17,720 nt of DNA, taken from NCBI GenBank assembly GCA_023386395.1, contig JAEWJV010000399.1, positions 1 to 17,720 of the forward strand, in the 5' to 3' direction. Below the pieces are notes generated by a model. It was not told the DNA's origin. It saw only the letters and a list, made by a program, of their open reading frames with translations, and made no database searches. The position numbers and the translations under genes are program-made. Source of the DNA: Bacteroidota bacterium (lineage in GTDB: Bacteria; Bacteroidota; Bacteroidia; Chitinophagales; Chitinophagaceae). Of this stretch, positions 1 through 7,920 are shown one piece after another (position 1 is the first letter of the stretch; each line of letters opens with the position of its first letter).

Positions 1-248
1 ACCATATCTGTAGTAAAAAGTTGTGCAAGATACTCGCTATTTTCAAAACAGGCTTGCTAATACCTGTTAACAAAAATGATAACCGGGCCGGAAATGTTCC
101 TTATAATAATGGATTGATTATTTTCTATCCGCAAATAATTCTGTAAACCATATCGTTAAACCGTGTTACGGCTTTTTCCATACGTATAATTAACCGGGAT
201 AATCTCATTTCAAAACTTTAATTTGCACACCCGAAACAATCGCCTGAA
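1..248. other. Leading non-coding stretch upstream of the TraB gene
   Basis: I find no convincing gene here. One plus-strand frame stays open from base 3 to a stop at 144-146, but the translation does not look like a protein and has no start. A short hairpin at 161-171 (CCGT, loop GTT, ACGG) followed by CTTTTT could be a weak terminator for a gene to the left; the stem is only four base pairs, so this is doubtful. An inverted repeat, AACAGG at 47-52 and CCTGTT at 63-68, has a 10-base loop and no T-run. TTAATTTG at 218-225 resembles the Bacteroidota -7 element (TAnnTTTG) and lies 23 bases before the ATG at 249, but I see no matching -33 TTG. Confidence 0.4.
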
Positions 249-3200
249 ATGTTGAGAAACTGTACGCTGATAGCTGTGTTAATCCTGTTTTTTCAAAATG
301 CTTTCGCCCAAACTTCAAACACTCCAAAATATCCTTCACTTTTTTGGGAAATAACCGGCAACAGCTTAAAAAAACCTTCTTACCTGTTTGGCACCATGCA
401 TGTAAGCAATAAGATTGCTTTTCATTTAAGCGATTCGTTTTACAATGCCATTCAAAACACCGATATGGTTGCGCTTGAATTAAACCCTGAATACTGGCAA
501 AAAGATATGGTGAAGATGAATGCCGCGCAGGAAGAAATCGAAAATTTTTACAGGGATAATACTACGCAATATTTAACCGAATCATCTTTTGCAATAAATG
601 ATTATTACGATAAATTAAAACCAGCGCTTACAGCCGAACCGCAGCAAATAAACAGCCTGCTTTACCGCACATTTTCCATGCAGCAGGATTATGAAGAAAA
701 CACTTACCTGGATCTTTACATTTATCAAACCGGCAGAAAATATGGCAAGCTGGCCGGCGGGGTTGAAGATTATTATCAAACCCAGAAAATATTGTTTGAA
801 GCTTACGCCGCCATGGCAAAAGAAAGAATGAAGCGGTCGAACAACCGCGATGCAACACCTGATATTGATAAAAAAATTCAGGAGGCTTACCGCCACGGCA
901 ACCTCGATTTGCTTGATTCACTTGAACATTTATCTTTTAACTCGCCTGCTTATATAAATAAATTTTTGTATGAACGCAATAAAATCCAGGCTAATTCAAT
1001 AGACTCTTTAGTAAAAAAACACAGCCTGTTTGTTGGGGTAGGCGCTGCACATTTGCCGGGTCCTGAGGGCGTAATAGAATTACTGCGGAAGAAAGGTTAT
1101 AAACTGCGCCCTATTTATATGCAAGACAGGGATGCAACAGCTAAGGAAGCTGTTGAAAAGATGAAAGTGCCGGTAAGCTTTAAAAATTTTACAACAGATG
1201 ATGGATTTGTTTCGGTAAGAATACCAGGCCCTTTATACAGAATGCCACAGACATACAGGACAATCAATGATAACTGGCAATATGCCGACATGGATAACGG
1301 TGCTTATTATATGCTTACGCGGGTGCAAACACATGCAGGATTATTCAATCAAAATGTGAATAATGTTTTACAAAAAACAGACAGTCTCTTATATGAAAAT
1401 ATTCCCGGCCGTATTATTAGCAAAAAAATAATAAAGAAAGATGGTATAAGCGGGTTTGATATAATAAACAGAACAAGAAGGGGCGACCTGCAACGTTACA
1501 ATGTTTTCGTAACGCCATTTGAAATACTCATTTTTAAAATGAGCGGCATCAATGATTATGCAGGCGGCACAGAGGCTGATACTTTTTTCAATTCAATTCA
1601 TTTTAACCAACCTTTAGCTTCACAACCGGCCTTAGCATTAACACAAGCAGGCTTTCACATAAATTTTCCTCAATTCCCGCACATAAATAAAAACAGTTAT
1701 GATGCAGACAATATAGATGAATGGCAATTTGAAGCCAATGACAGTACAACGGGAAATGCCTATGCTGTTTATAAAAAAACAGTTACCAATTTAAACTTTA
1801 TGGAGGAAGATACTTTTGATCTCAGTCTCGTAGAGTTAAGTTTAAAATCTTCCGATATAATTGATAAAGAATTTTCAAGGAGTTTTACAAAAGTTGAAGG
1901 CTTTAATGCGTTGAAAATGCAGTTCGCCTGCAAAAATGGTAATTATATAAATGCAGAAGCTGTTTTAAAAGGCCCGGATTATTACCTCGTTATTCAAACA
2001 AGCCGCAAAAAAAATAATATTGATGCCGCTTTTTTTAATTCGTTTGGATTTGATAATTATCAATACAACACATCAACAACCTACACAGACACTTTGCTTG
2101 ACTTTACTGTACAAACACCTGTAAAACCCTTGCTGGATTCATCGCTTGTTAATTTAATGTACAGTGTGCTGCACGATGCAAGTCTTTTAGCTAAAATACA
2201 GGGCGAAAGCTATTGGCCAAAAAGCAAATATGCTATGTTTAAAAGCGATTCAACAGGCGAATCTGTTTTGGTAAGCATGTACGAATACCCAAAATATTAC
2301 CATGTAAAAGACTCTGCCACATATTGGAACAAACAATTAAAGCCAGGCAATGACGATGACACTTACCTGTATAAAAAAACTGCATTTACAGCCGATGCAT
2401 GCCAGGGTTATAAATTATACTGGCGTGACACAAATACAGTAAGACAAATAATTAACTACAAAATTTTAAGCAATAACCGGCTTTATAATCTTTATACCAT
2501 CACTGATACAACAGGTGTTGAAAGCAGCTTCATAAAAAATTTCTTTTCAACCTTTACAGTAATTAATAAAAACACGGCTTCCATTTATACGGATAAAACA
2601 AATTTATTTTTTGAAGACCTGTACAGCAAGGATTCACTTACAAAAGCACTTGCAAGAAATGCTATTTCTAATGTTTATTATAGCGCCGGCAATATTGACA
2701 AGGTTGTAAACTTCATCAATAATCTTAATTATGGCGAGGAAGATTATTTTGAAATGAAGCAAAAATTCATTGCTGAATTAGGCTATATAAATGATTCATG
2801 CTGCAAAAACAAAATTGTGCATACGCTTAAAGATATTTATATAAGAACTGCCGATACTGCTTATTTTCAAAACGAGGTATTAAAAGCATTACAGCATATT
2901 AGAACGGATTCTTCATACGTTGCATTAAAAAGCCTGCTGCTGCAGGATCCGCCGTTGTTTGATGATTATGATGCATATGGAGATTTCTTCGAAAATTTTG
3001 AAGATTCGCTGCAGCTTACACGAACATTGTTCCCGGAAATATTACAGCTAACAACCATTGAAGATTATAAAGAACCGGTTATTGCATTACTATCAGAATT
3101 GCTTGACAGCGGTTATATAAAAGCTAATGATTATAAAGATTATTTCAGCAAAATATATTTTGATGCAAAAATTGAAATGAAAAAGCTGCAGAATGCTGAA

Positions 3201-3920
3201 GAAAAATTGCTTGAACAGCAATCGCAGCAAAACTATGATGATAATGACAGTGTAATAAAAAACAGTTATTCTAAAAATGATTATGAAACAACCGACATAA
3301 ATGAATATGCTGCCTTGTTATTACCTTTTTATGATACAGTGCCGGCCTTGCCAAAGTTTTTCAACCGGCTGCTACAATCGAGGGATACATCAGTTCAATT
3401 GGAAACGGCGGTATTGCTAGTTAAAAACAATAAGCCTGTGCCGGATAGTATATTGATGAATATTGCGGCAAAAGACAATTACCGCAGCGATTTATTTAAG
3501 GCGCTTGATGAAATTAACCGCATTGACATATTTCCATCAAAATATAAACAGCAGGATTTAATGGCACGCTCCTTATTAACCGGCGATTCAGAAAAAACAA
3601 AATTCTTTGATATTAAGTCCGAAGGCAAAACGCTTGCAAATATTAATGGCAAGAAAGGCTATGTTTATTTCTTTAAATATAAGTTGCAAAAAGATGATGA
3701 CTGGGAGATTGCTTTAAGCGGCCCGCAGCCGGAAAACACGAATATGGTAAGCACAGATGACGCATTAATGTCTTTAACCAATGAAAAAATTATTACCGGC
3801 AAACCGCTTGCAGAACAGTTCAGCGAGCAGTTATCAAGGCTACTGTTATTACAACATAAAAGCGCCAGGCATTTTTATGAAAACAATAAAAACATGTATG
3901 GCAATTTTGATGATTATTAA
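249..3920 (+). CDS. Very large exported TraB/GumN-family protein with tandem-repeat and helical extension
   Basis: The first 20 residues form a signal peptide ending in AFA-Q, so the protein is exported. Residues about 28-290 match the TraB/GumN (PF01963) fold: GTMH at 48-51, ELNP with Glu77, an aspartate-led helix near 155 followed by a Gly-Lys-rich turn and Glu173, and the closing GVGAAHLPG with His268. Such conserved His and Glu residues are proposed to bind metal in this family, and some eukaryotic relatives (TIKI) are metalloproteases; activity here is inferred only. TraB/GumN proteins are usually about 280-350 aa, so the remaining roughly 930 residues are unusual. Residues 308-771 hold three similar units of about 150 aa, and about 785-1223 is mostly helical, with an acidic Gln/Asp-rich linker near 1060-1085. 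No lipobox and no type IX C-terminal signal are evident. The HsdR-like gene starts 37 bases downstream, so the two may be cotranscribed. The substrate is unknown. Confidence 0.85.
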   Translation: MLRNCTLIAVLILFFQNAFAQTSNTPKYPSLFWEITGNSLKKPSYLFGTMHVSNKIAFHLSDSFYNAIQNTDMVALELNPEYWQKDMVKMNAAQEEIENFYRDNTTQYLTESSFAINDYYDKLKPALTAEPQQINSLLYRTFSMQQDYEENTYLDLYIYQTGRKYGKLAGGVEDYYQTQKILFEAYAAMAKERMKRSNNRDATPDIDKKIQEAYRHGNLDLLDSLEHLSFNSPAYINKFLYERNKIQANSIDSLVKKHSLFVGVGAAHLPGPEGVIELLRKKGYKLRPIYMQDRDATAKEAVEKMKVPVSFKNFTTDDGFVSVRIPGPLYRMPQTYRTINDNWQYADMDNGAYYMLTRVQTHAGLFNQNVNNVLQKTDSLLYENIPGRIISKKIIKKDGISGFDIINRTRRGDLQRYNVFVTPFEILIFKMSGINDYAGGTEADTFFNSIHFNQPLASQPALALTQAGFHINFPQFPHINKNSYDADNIDEWQFEANDSTTGNAYAVYKKTVTNLNFMEEDTFDLSLVELSLKSSDIIDKEFSRSFTKVEGFNALKMQFACKNGNYINAEAVLKGPDYYLVIQTSRKKNNIDAAFFNSFGFDNYQYNTSTTYTDTLLDFTVQTPVKPLLDSSLVNLMYSVLHDASLLAKIQGESYWPKSKYAMFKSDSTGESVLVSMYEYPKYYHVKDSATYWNKQLKPGNDDDTYLYKKTAFTADACQGYKLYWRDTNTVRQIINYKILSNNRLYNLYTITDTTGVESSFIKNFFSTFTVINKNTASIYTDKTNLFFEDLYSKDSLTKALARNAISNVYYSAGNIDKVVNFINNLNYGEEDYFEMKQKFIAELGYINDSCCKNKIVHTLKDIYIRTADTAYFQNEVLKALQHIRTDSSYVALKSLLLQDPPLFDDYDAYGDFFENFEDSLQLTRTLFPEILQLTTIEDYKEPVIALLSELLDSGYIKANDYKDYFSKIYFDAKIEMKKLQNAEEKLLEQQSQQNYDDNDSVIKNSYSKNDYETTDINEYAALLLPFYDTVPALPKFFNRLLQSRDTSVQLETAVLLVKNNKPVPDSILMNIAAKDNYRSDLFKALDEINRIDIFPSKYKQQDLMARSLLTGDSEKTKFFDIKSEGKTLANINGKKGYVYFFKYKLQKDDDWEIALSGPQPENTNMVSTDDALMSLTNEKIITGKPLAEQFSEQLSRLLLLQHKSARHFYENNKNMYGNFDDY
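1170..2561 (+). repeat. Three tandem PsbP/DcrB-like units within the TraB-family protein
   Basis: Residues about 308-453, 460-604 and 612-771 share one layout. Each opens with a beta-strand-like phrase (GFVSVRIPGP, GFHINFPQFP, DFTVQTPVKP). Each has a mid-unit segment about a G-[FY] pair (GFDIINRTR, GFNALKMQF, GYKLYWRDT) followed by a hydrophobic strand, and each closes with an aromatic motif (DTFFNSIHF, AAFFNSFGF, SSFIKNFFSTF). That order is typical of PsbP/DcrB-like (DUF1795-type) domains, where the last helix carries an FF-x-S-F pattern. The repetition is at protein level and strongly diverged. It was found by eye, so the boundaries are approximate. Confidence 0.5.
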
Positions 3921-3957
3921 CACAGTGAGGCAACTTCAATAAGCCGCCATTATTTAT

Positions 3958-4392
3958 ATGCTGCAGATAAATTTTCCTGAACATAATTTCCGCATAAAAA
4001 AAGAAAAAGACAGGCACGCTATTTTTGACGAAGTGCGCCGCCGGTGGGTGGCATTAACACCCGAAGAATGGGTACGCCAGAATTTCCTGCAATATTTAAT
4101 ACAGGTAAAAAATTATCCTGCATCGCTTATTTCCGTTGAAAAAATTATCAGGGTGGGTGATCTTTCAAAGCGTTACGATATTGTAGTGTATAAAGAAAAC
4201 ATGCCCTGGCTTATTGTGGAATGCAAGGAAAGCAATACACCGGTTGATGTAAAAGTTATTGAACAGGTAATACGATATAATATGGCGCTTGCTATTAAGT
4301 ATTTTGTTATCACAAACGGCAACGAAAATTTTTGTTATGAGATTTCCGGCAATTCTTTCCGGGAGCTCGATGCTTTACCGCAACTCCAATAA
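3958..4392 (+). CDS. Orphan type I restriction HsdR N-terminal-domain protein (PD-(D/E)xK-like)
   Basis: This 144-aa protein matches the HsdR N-terminal domain (PF13588 type). Asp74 lies in KRYDIVVY and Glu88-Cys-Lys90 in WLIVECKES, which together form the D...ExK core of a PD-(D/E)xK nuclease fold. A helix rich in conserved residues (about 37-50, EWVRQNFLQYLI) precedes it. The whole protein is just this domain: no helicase motor follows, and no hsdM or hsdS lies in the window, so it is not part of a working type I restriction system here. Stand-alone copies of this size are common in Bacteroidota genomes, and their role is not established. The catalytic residues look intact, so a DNA- or RNA-processing nuclease is possible. 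The ATG at 3958 follows the previous stop by 37 bases. The 109 bases to rel contain the palindrome TAACGCGTTA (4449-4458) but no clear terminator. Confidence 0.8.
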   Translation: MLQINFPEHNFRIKKEKDRHAIFDEVRRRWVALTPEEWVRQNFLQYLIQVKNYPASLISVEKIIRVGDLSKRYDIVVYKENMPWLIVECKESNTPVDVKVIEQVIRYNMALAIKYFVITNGNENFCYEISGNSFRELDALPQLQ

Positions 4393-4501
4393 AAAACCGG
4401 CAGAAACATGCCTTTATTCAATTCAATTTTAATTTTACAGGCAACAATTAACGCGTTATTAAACTTTTCTTTCGCAGTATTTTTTATTAAATTCGTAGAG
4501 T

Positions 4502-6769
4502 ATGAACGAAGTGCAGGCAACCGTACAGGCAGTGAAAATGCCTAAGTACAATCTTACAGACGAGCAGGAGAAGAAATTAATTTTAAGACAATATCGCGCT
4601 TTATTAAAAACATTACGCAGCAAGCTTAAAAAAGGCGATAAGGAAATGGTGCGCCGTGCTTTTGAAATTGCAGCAGAGGCTCATAAAACCATGCGCCGCA
4701 AAAGCGGTGAGCCTTATATACTTCATCCTATTGCTGTTGCCATGATTTGTGTGGAGGAAATAGGGCTTGGCGTGCGCTCTACCATTTGTTCACTGCTGCA
4801 CGATACCGTTGAAGACACCGATATTACCATTGAATATATTGAAAAGGAATTTGGCTCTGAAATAGCGCGTATAGTAGACGGGCTTACCAAGATATCCAAT
4901 GTAATGGATACCAATACAAGCCAGCAGGCAGAAAATTTTAAAAAGATATTACTTACGCTTACAGATGATCCGCGGGTAATATTAATAAAGCTTGCAGACC
5001 GTTTGCATAATATGCGCACGCTGGATTATATGAAGCGTGAAAAACAGTTGAAGATAGCCAGTGAAACTATATGGGTTTATGCGCCGCTTGCACACAGGAT
5101 GGGCTTGTATAATATCAAAACGGAGATGGAAGACCTCTCCATGAAATACCTTGAACCTGAAGCTTACCGCGAAATTGCCCAAAGGCTTTCGGAAACAAAA
5201 AGGGAACGCAGCCGTTATATAAATGAATTTATCAAGCCTTTAAAAGAAAAATTGAAAAGGGCAGGTTTCACTTTCGATATTTATGGCAGGCCCAAAAGCA
5301 TTCATTCCATCTGGAATAAAATGAAAAAGAAAGGTGTTGATTTTGATGAGGTGTATGACTTATTTGCCATACGCATTATCGTTTACGCATCACCGGAAAA
5401 AGAAAAAGAAGAATGCTGGAAAGTTTATTCAATGATAACCGACGAATACCTGCCTTCACCCGAACGGCTGCGCGACTGGATAAGCAATCCAAAAAATAAT
5501 GGTTATGAAGCCTTACATACAACCGTTATGGGCCCGCAGGGCAAATGGGTTGAAGTGCAGATACGCACCAACCGCATGAACGAAATTGCAGAGAAAGGCC
5601 TTGCCGCACATTATAAATATAAAGAAGGCAGCAGCGAGGAAGACCGTTTTGATAAATGGTTTTCGCAGATACGTGAAATGATCAGCAGCCAGGATACTGA
5701 CAGTGTTGACTTTTTACAGGATTTTAAAACGAGCTTCCTTGCCGAAGAGATTTATGTTTTTACACCAAAAGGCGATGTAAAAATGTTGCCCGTAAACAGT
5801 ACCGCACTTGATTTTGCTTTCTCCATCCACTCTGCAGTGGGCAGTCGTTGTATTGGCGCCAAAGTAAATCATAAGCTTGTACCCATAAGCCACAAACTGC
5901 GCAGCGGCGACCAGGTTGAAATTATTACCAGTAATAAACAAAAACCTAATGAAGACTGGCTGAAGTTTGTGGTAACAGCAAAAGCAAGGGCAAAAATTAA
6001 AGATTCACTTAAAGAGGAAAAAAGAAAAATCGCTGAAGATGGCAAACAAATGCTGCAGCGCAAACTTGAAAATAAAGGCACAACGTTTAGCCAGCATAAT
6101 ATTGATGAACTGGTAAACTTCTATAAAGTTCCTTCGCAGCTTGACTTGTTTTATAATATAGCCACGAAGCACACCGATCTTAAAGAACTAAAAGATTTTA
6201 CAGTTAACGGAGGCAAACTTGAATTGCCTAAACCGCAAAAAATTATCACAGAAATAAAGGTTCCTGAAGCAGATACAAAACCGCAGCACAAAAAAGATTC
6301 AGAACTTATTATTTTTGGTGAAAGCGGCGATAAGATAAAATATTCCCTCGCTAAATGCTGCTCTCCTATTCCCGGTGATGATGTATTTGGTTTTGTAAGC
6401 ACGGGCAAAGGCCTCATTATACATCGCATGAATTGCCCGAATGCAGCAAGGCTTATGGCAAATTATGCACCACGAATTGTAAAAACAAAATGGGCAAAAA
6501 ACAAGGAAATCTCTTTTTTAACCGGCTTAAAAATTATTGGTATTGATGATGTAGGCGTTATTAATAAAATAACCAATATTGTAAGTGGCGAACTGCGCAT
6601 TAATATTGCAGCGCTCACAATTGAATCGGGTGAAGGCATGTTTGAGGGAACTATTAAAATTTTTGTGCACGATAAAGAAGAGCTTGATGAGCTCGTAAAC
6701 CGGTTAAAACATCTGAAAGGTATCTATGAAGTTGAAAGGCTGGACACAGAAGACGCTACGCTTTCTTAG
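4502..6769 (+). CDS. relA: Bifunctional (p)ppGpp synthetase/hydrolase, Rel/SpoT type
   Basis: This cytoplasmic enzyme makes (p)ppGpp from ATP and GDP/GTP and degrades it, driving the stringent response. At 755 aa it is full length for a long RSH. The HD hydrolase domain (about 50-200) keeps His75, HD at 100-101, the following ED (104-105) and KLADRLHNMRT (163-173), so hydrolysis should be intact. The synthetase domain (about 245-375) has YGRPKSIHSIWNKM, Asp286 in YDLFAIRI, NNGYEALHTTV and EVQIRT. Next come TGS (about 415-477), a zinc-finger-like segment with CC at 619-620 and HRMNC at 641-645, and a C-terminal ACT domain (about 672-748). The loop that separates bifunctional (RXKD) from RelA-type (EXDD) enzymes reads RLRD (322-325), so basic and SpoT-like. 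ATG 4502 gives the family's usual short lead before YNLTDEQEKKL; Met13 (4538) is an alternative. The 3' end overlaps the next, convergent gene by 14 bases. Confidence 0.95.
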   Translation: MNEVQATVQAVKMPKYNLTDEQEKKLILRQYRALLKTLRSKLKKGDKEMVRRAFEIAAEAHKTMRRKSGEPYILHPIAVAMICVEEIGLGVRSTICSLLHDTVEDTDITIEYIEKEFGSEIARIVDGLTKISNVMDTNTSQQAENFKKILLTLTDDPRVILIKLADRLHNMRTLDYMKREKQLKIASETIWVYAPLAHRMGLYNIKTEMEDLSMKYLEPEAYREIAQRLSETKRERSRYINEFIKPLKEKLKRAGFTFDIYGRPKSIHSIWNKMKKKGVDFDEVYDLFAIRIIVYASPEKEKEECWKVYSMITDEYLPSPERLRDWISNPKNNGYEALHTTVMGPQGKWVEVQIRTNRMNEIAEKGLAAHYKYKEGSSEEDRFDKWFSQIREMISSQDTDSVDFLQDFKTSFLAEEIYVFTPKGDVKMLPVNSTALDFAFSIHSAVGSRCIGAKVNHKLVPISHKLRSGDQVEIITSNKQKPNEDWLKFVVTAKARAKIKDSLKEEKRKIAEDGKQMLQRKLENKGTTFSQHNIDELVNFYKVPSQLDLFYNIATKHTDLKELKDFTVNGGKLELPKPQKIITEIKVPEADTKPQHKKDSELIIFGESGDKIKYSLAKCCSPIPGDDVFGFVSTGKGLIIHRMNCPNAARLMANYAPRIVKTKWAKNKEISFLTGLKIIGIDDVGVINKITNIVSGELRINIAALTIESGEGMFEGTIKIFVHDKEELDELVNRLKHLKGIYEVERLDTEDATLS

Positions 6770-7223
6770 GCACTTTAATCTTTGTTTTGGGCGGAACAAC
6801 AGCGCCGGGCACTTTCTTCTCTCCTCCTGTATTTATGGATGACGGCCTGGCTGATGTTTTTTTGTTTGTAAAATAACTGTAGGCGCCTTTTATCAGAGCC
6901 ATAAGGCCTAATTTTTTTGCAGAGCCAACAATATTCTTTTTAAAGCTGAATCCTCTTGAAAAAGGGTTGGCAAATAAACTAACACCGTTCAATAACAACT
7001 TCCATGTTCCGTTAGCAATCATTTTATTAATAAAGGAAGGCAGCAAATTATCTGCTGCAGATTTTATGGCATGTTGCGGCAAGCGGCGCAGGCGTTCCTC
7101 AAGCTCATCTTCATCTTTTTTTACGCCTATTTTCAAAAATTCTATCTCTTCCCTCAGTTCTTTAATTGTATTGATTTCAGAAAGGTCGTAAGCGCCGTTT
7201 ACCACAACAATCTTTGAAGCCAT
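6756..7223 (-). CDS. Small coiled-coil protein with Lys/Pro-rich tail, third gene of the YtxH/holin-like cluster
   Basis: I do not recognise a named family. With the start at 7223 the protein is 155 aa. Residues about 16-48 form a charged coiled-coil-like helix (Leu-Arg-Glu-Glu and Lys-Lys-Asp-Glu-rich). Residues 65-120 are amphipathic to mildly hydrophobic, with LGLMALIKGAYSYF the best candidate membrane-contacting stretch. The last 30 residues are a disordered-looking tail rich in Lys, Pro and Val. I prefer the ATG at 7223 because it falls one base after the TAA of the upstream holin-like gene, the usual arrangement for translational coupling, and has an A-rich AAAAAAGA just before it. A longer frame starts at 7262 and would overlap that gene by 38 bases. 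The position suggests a partner of the two membrane proteins. The stop codon lies inside the end of rel on the opposite strand. Confidence 0.7.
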   Translation of the reverse strand: MASKIVVVNGAYDLSEINTIKELREEIEFLKIGVKKDEDELEERLRRLPQHAIKSAADNLLPSFINKMIANGTWKLLLNGVSLFANPFSRGFSFKKNIVGSAKKLGLMALIKGAYSYFTNKKTSARPSSINTGGEKKVPGAVVPPKTKIKVPKKA

Positions 7224-7224
7224 A

Positions 7225-7572
7225 TTAATCTTTTTTGTAGATGAGTTTAACAAAATTGTCAACGAAAGAATTGCGTATAATCTTTCTCAAAAAGAGTATA
7301 ACAAACAAAAACACAAACAGGTAAAACAGGGCAACCAAACCAAAGCCTGTGGCTAAACTGCCGGTTAATGTTGCGAGCCAGTAAGCCGCAGCTATGCTCG
7401 CAAATATCAGCACTAACAATACTAATATGGTAATTATGATTGCTGTAATGATTGTTGACGCTACATGGGAAACTTTATCTGCCGCCTGCAGTTTCAACAA
7501 TAAAATCCGTCGCTGTATATACTCATTCAGTTTTTGCCTGGTTTCCTGAAAGTAATTTGCTTCTTCCTTCAT
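7225..7572 (-). CDS. Two-helix inner-membrane protein of the phage-holin/holin-X-like family
   Basis: This 115-aa protein has a charged N-terminal helix (about 1-35, including RQKLNEYIQRRILLLKLQ), two strongly hydrophobic segments (about 37-63 and 71-96) split by a short polar turn, and a basic C-terminal end. The layout matches small bacterial proteins annotated as phage holin family or putative Actinobacterial holin-X (PF07332 type). There are no phage genes around, and such proteins often sit beside YtxH-domain genes in ordinary chromosomes, so a role in envelope or stress physiology is more likely than lysis. That role is inferred from context. The gene lies 34 bases after the YtxH gene and ends one base before the next start, so the three are probably one transcript. 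The ATG at 7572 is the natural start. Confidence 0.75.
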   Translation of the reverse strand: MKEEANYFQETRQKLNEYIQRRILLLKLQAADKVSHVASTIITAIIITILVLLVLIFASIAAAYWLATLTGSLATGFGLVALFYLFVFLFVILFLRKIIRNSFVDNFVKLIYKKD

Positions 7573-7606
7573 TATAATTATTTTAATTGATTGCAGCTAT
7601 GCAAAC

Positions 7607-7855
7607 TTAACCCGCAATATCTTTCGCTTTGCCTTCTATATCTTTTAAAAAGGATTTTCCTTTCTTGATAAAGTCTTTTACCTGGTCTTCATACTCAGAA
7701 TATTTGCTTTTTAGTTTATCACCTGCATCGCTTGCAGCATCACTTACGTCAGCTAATAATTCTTTTCCTTTATCACTGTTGATAAATAAAGCAATAGCAA
7801 CGCCCGCTGCTACGCCAAGCATAATACCACCTAAAAATTTTTGTCCGGTAGTCAT
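7607..7855 (-). CDS. YtxH-domain protein (small stress-associated membrane-anchored protein)
   Basis: This 82-aa protein has the standard YtxH (PF12732) layout. A glycine-rich transmembrane segment, GGIMLGVAAGVAIALF, occupies about residues 9-24. It is followed by the marker NSDKGKELLADVSD and then by a long charged amphipathic helix rich in Lys, Asp and Glu. YtxH proteins of Bacillus belong to general stress regulons; their molecular role is not known. Here the gene leads a three-gene minus-strand cluster. It diverges from the AI-2E-family transporter, so the promoters of both should lie in about 7856-7920, where I cannot pick out a convincing -33/-7 pair. Confidence 0.85.
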   Translation of the reverse strand: MTTGQKFLGGIMLGVAAGVAIALFINSDKGKELLADVSDAASDAGDKLKSKYSEYEDQVKDFIKKGKSFLKDIEGKAKDIAG

Positions 7856-7920
7856 AATTGTAGATTTAATTGGATGAATATTTGTTTATCATTAAATACC
7901 AAAAAAAATTATTTTCATAT

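Noticed and set aside
3..146. Open frame on the plus strand at the left edge, possible tail of an upstream gene
   Set aside because: The 47-codon translation has no recognisable protein character, and the two other plus frames close early. In AT-rich DNA a stretch of this length can occur by chance, and there is no start or family match.
161..177. Hairpin plus T-run resembling a terminator
   Set aside because: The stem is only four base pairs with a three-base loop. I mention it in the upstream-region entry but do not call it.
3958..4392. Type I restriction-modification locus
   Set aside because: Only the HsdR N-terminal domain is present, with no motor, methylase or specificity gene, so no system can be called.
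4449..4458. Perfect palindrome TAACGCGTTA between the HsdR-like gene and rel
   Set aside because: A 10-base palindrome may occur by chance, there is only one copy and no partner regulator gene is nearby.
4488..4495. TAAATTCG, close to the Bacteroidota -7 promoter element, just before rel
   Set aside because: It ends six bases before the ATG, which would make the mRNA leaderless or force the Met13 start, and no -33 TTG is at the right distance. The match is too weak to call.
7225..7572. Phage remnant suggested by the holin-like protein
   Set aside because: No integrase, lysin, structural or attachment sequences surround it. Its partner is a YtxH gene, which fits a chromosomal stress cluster.
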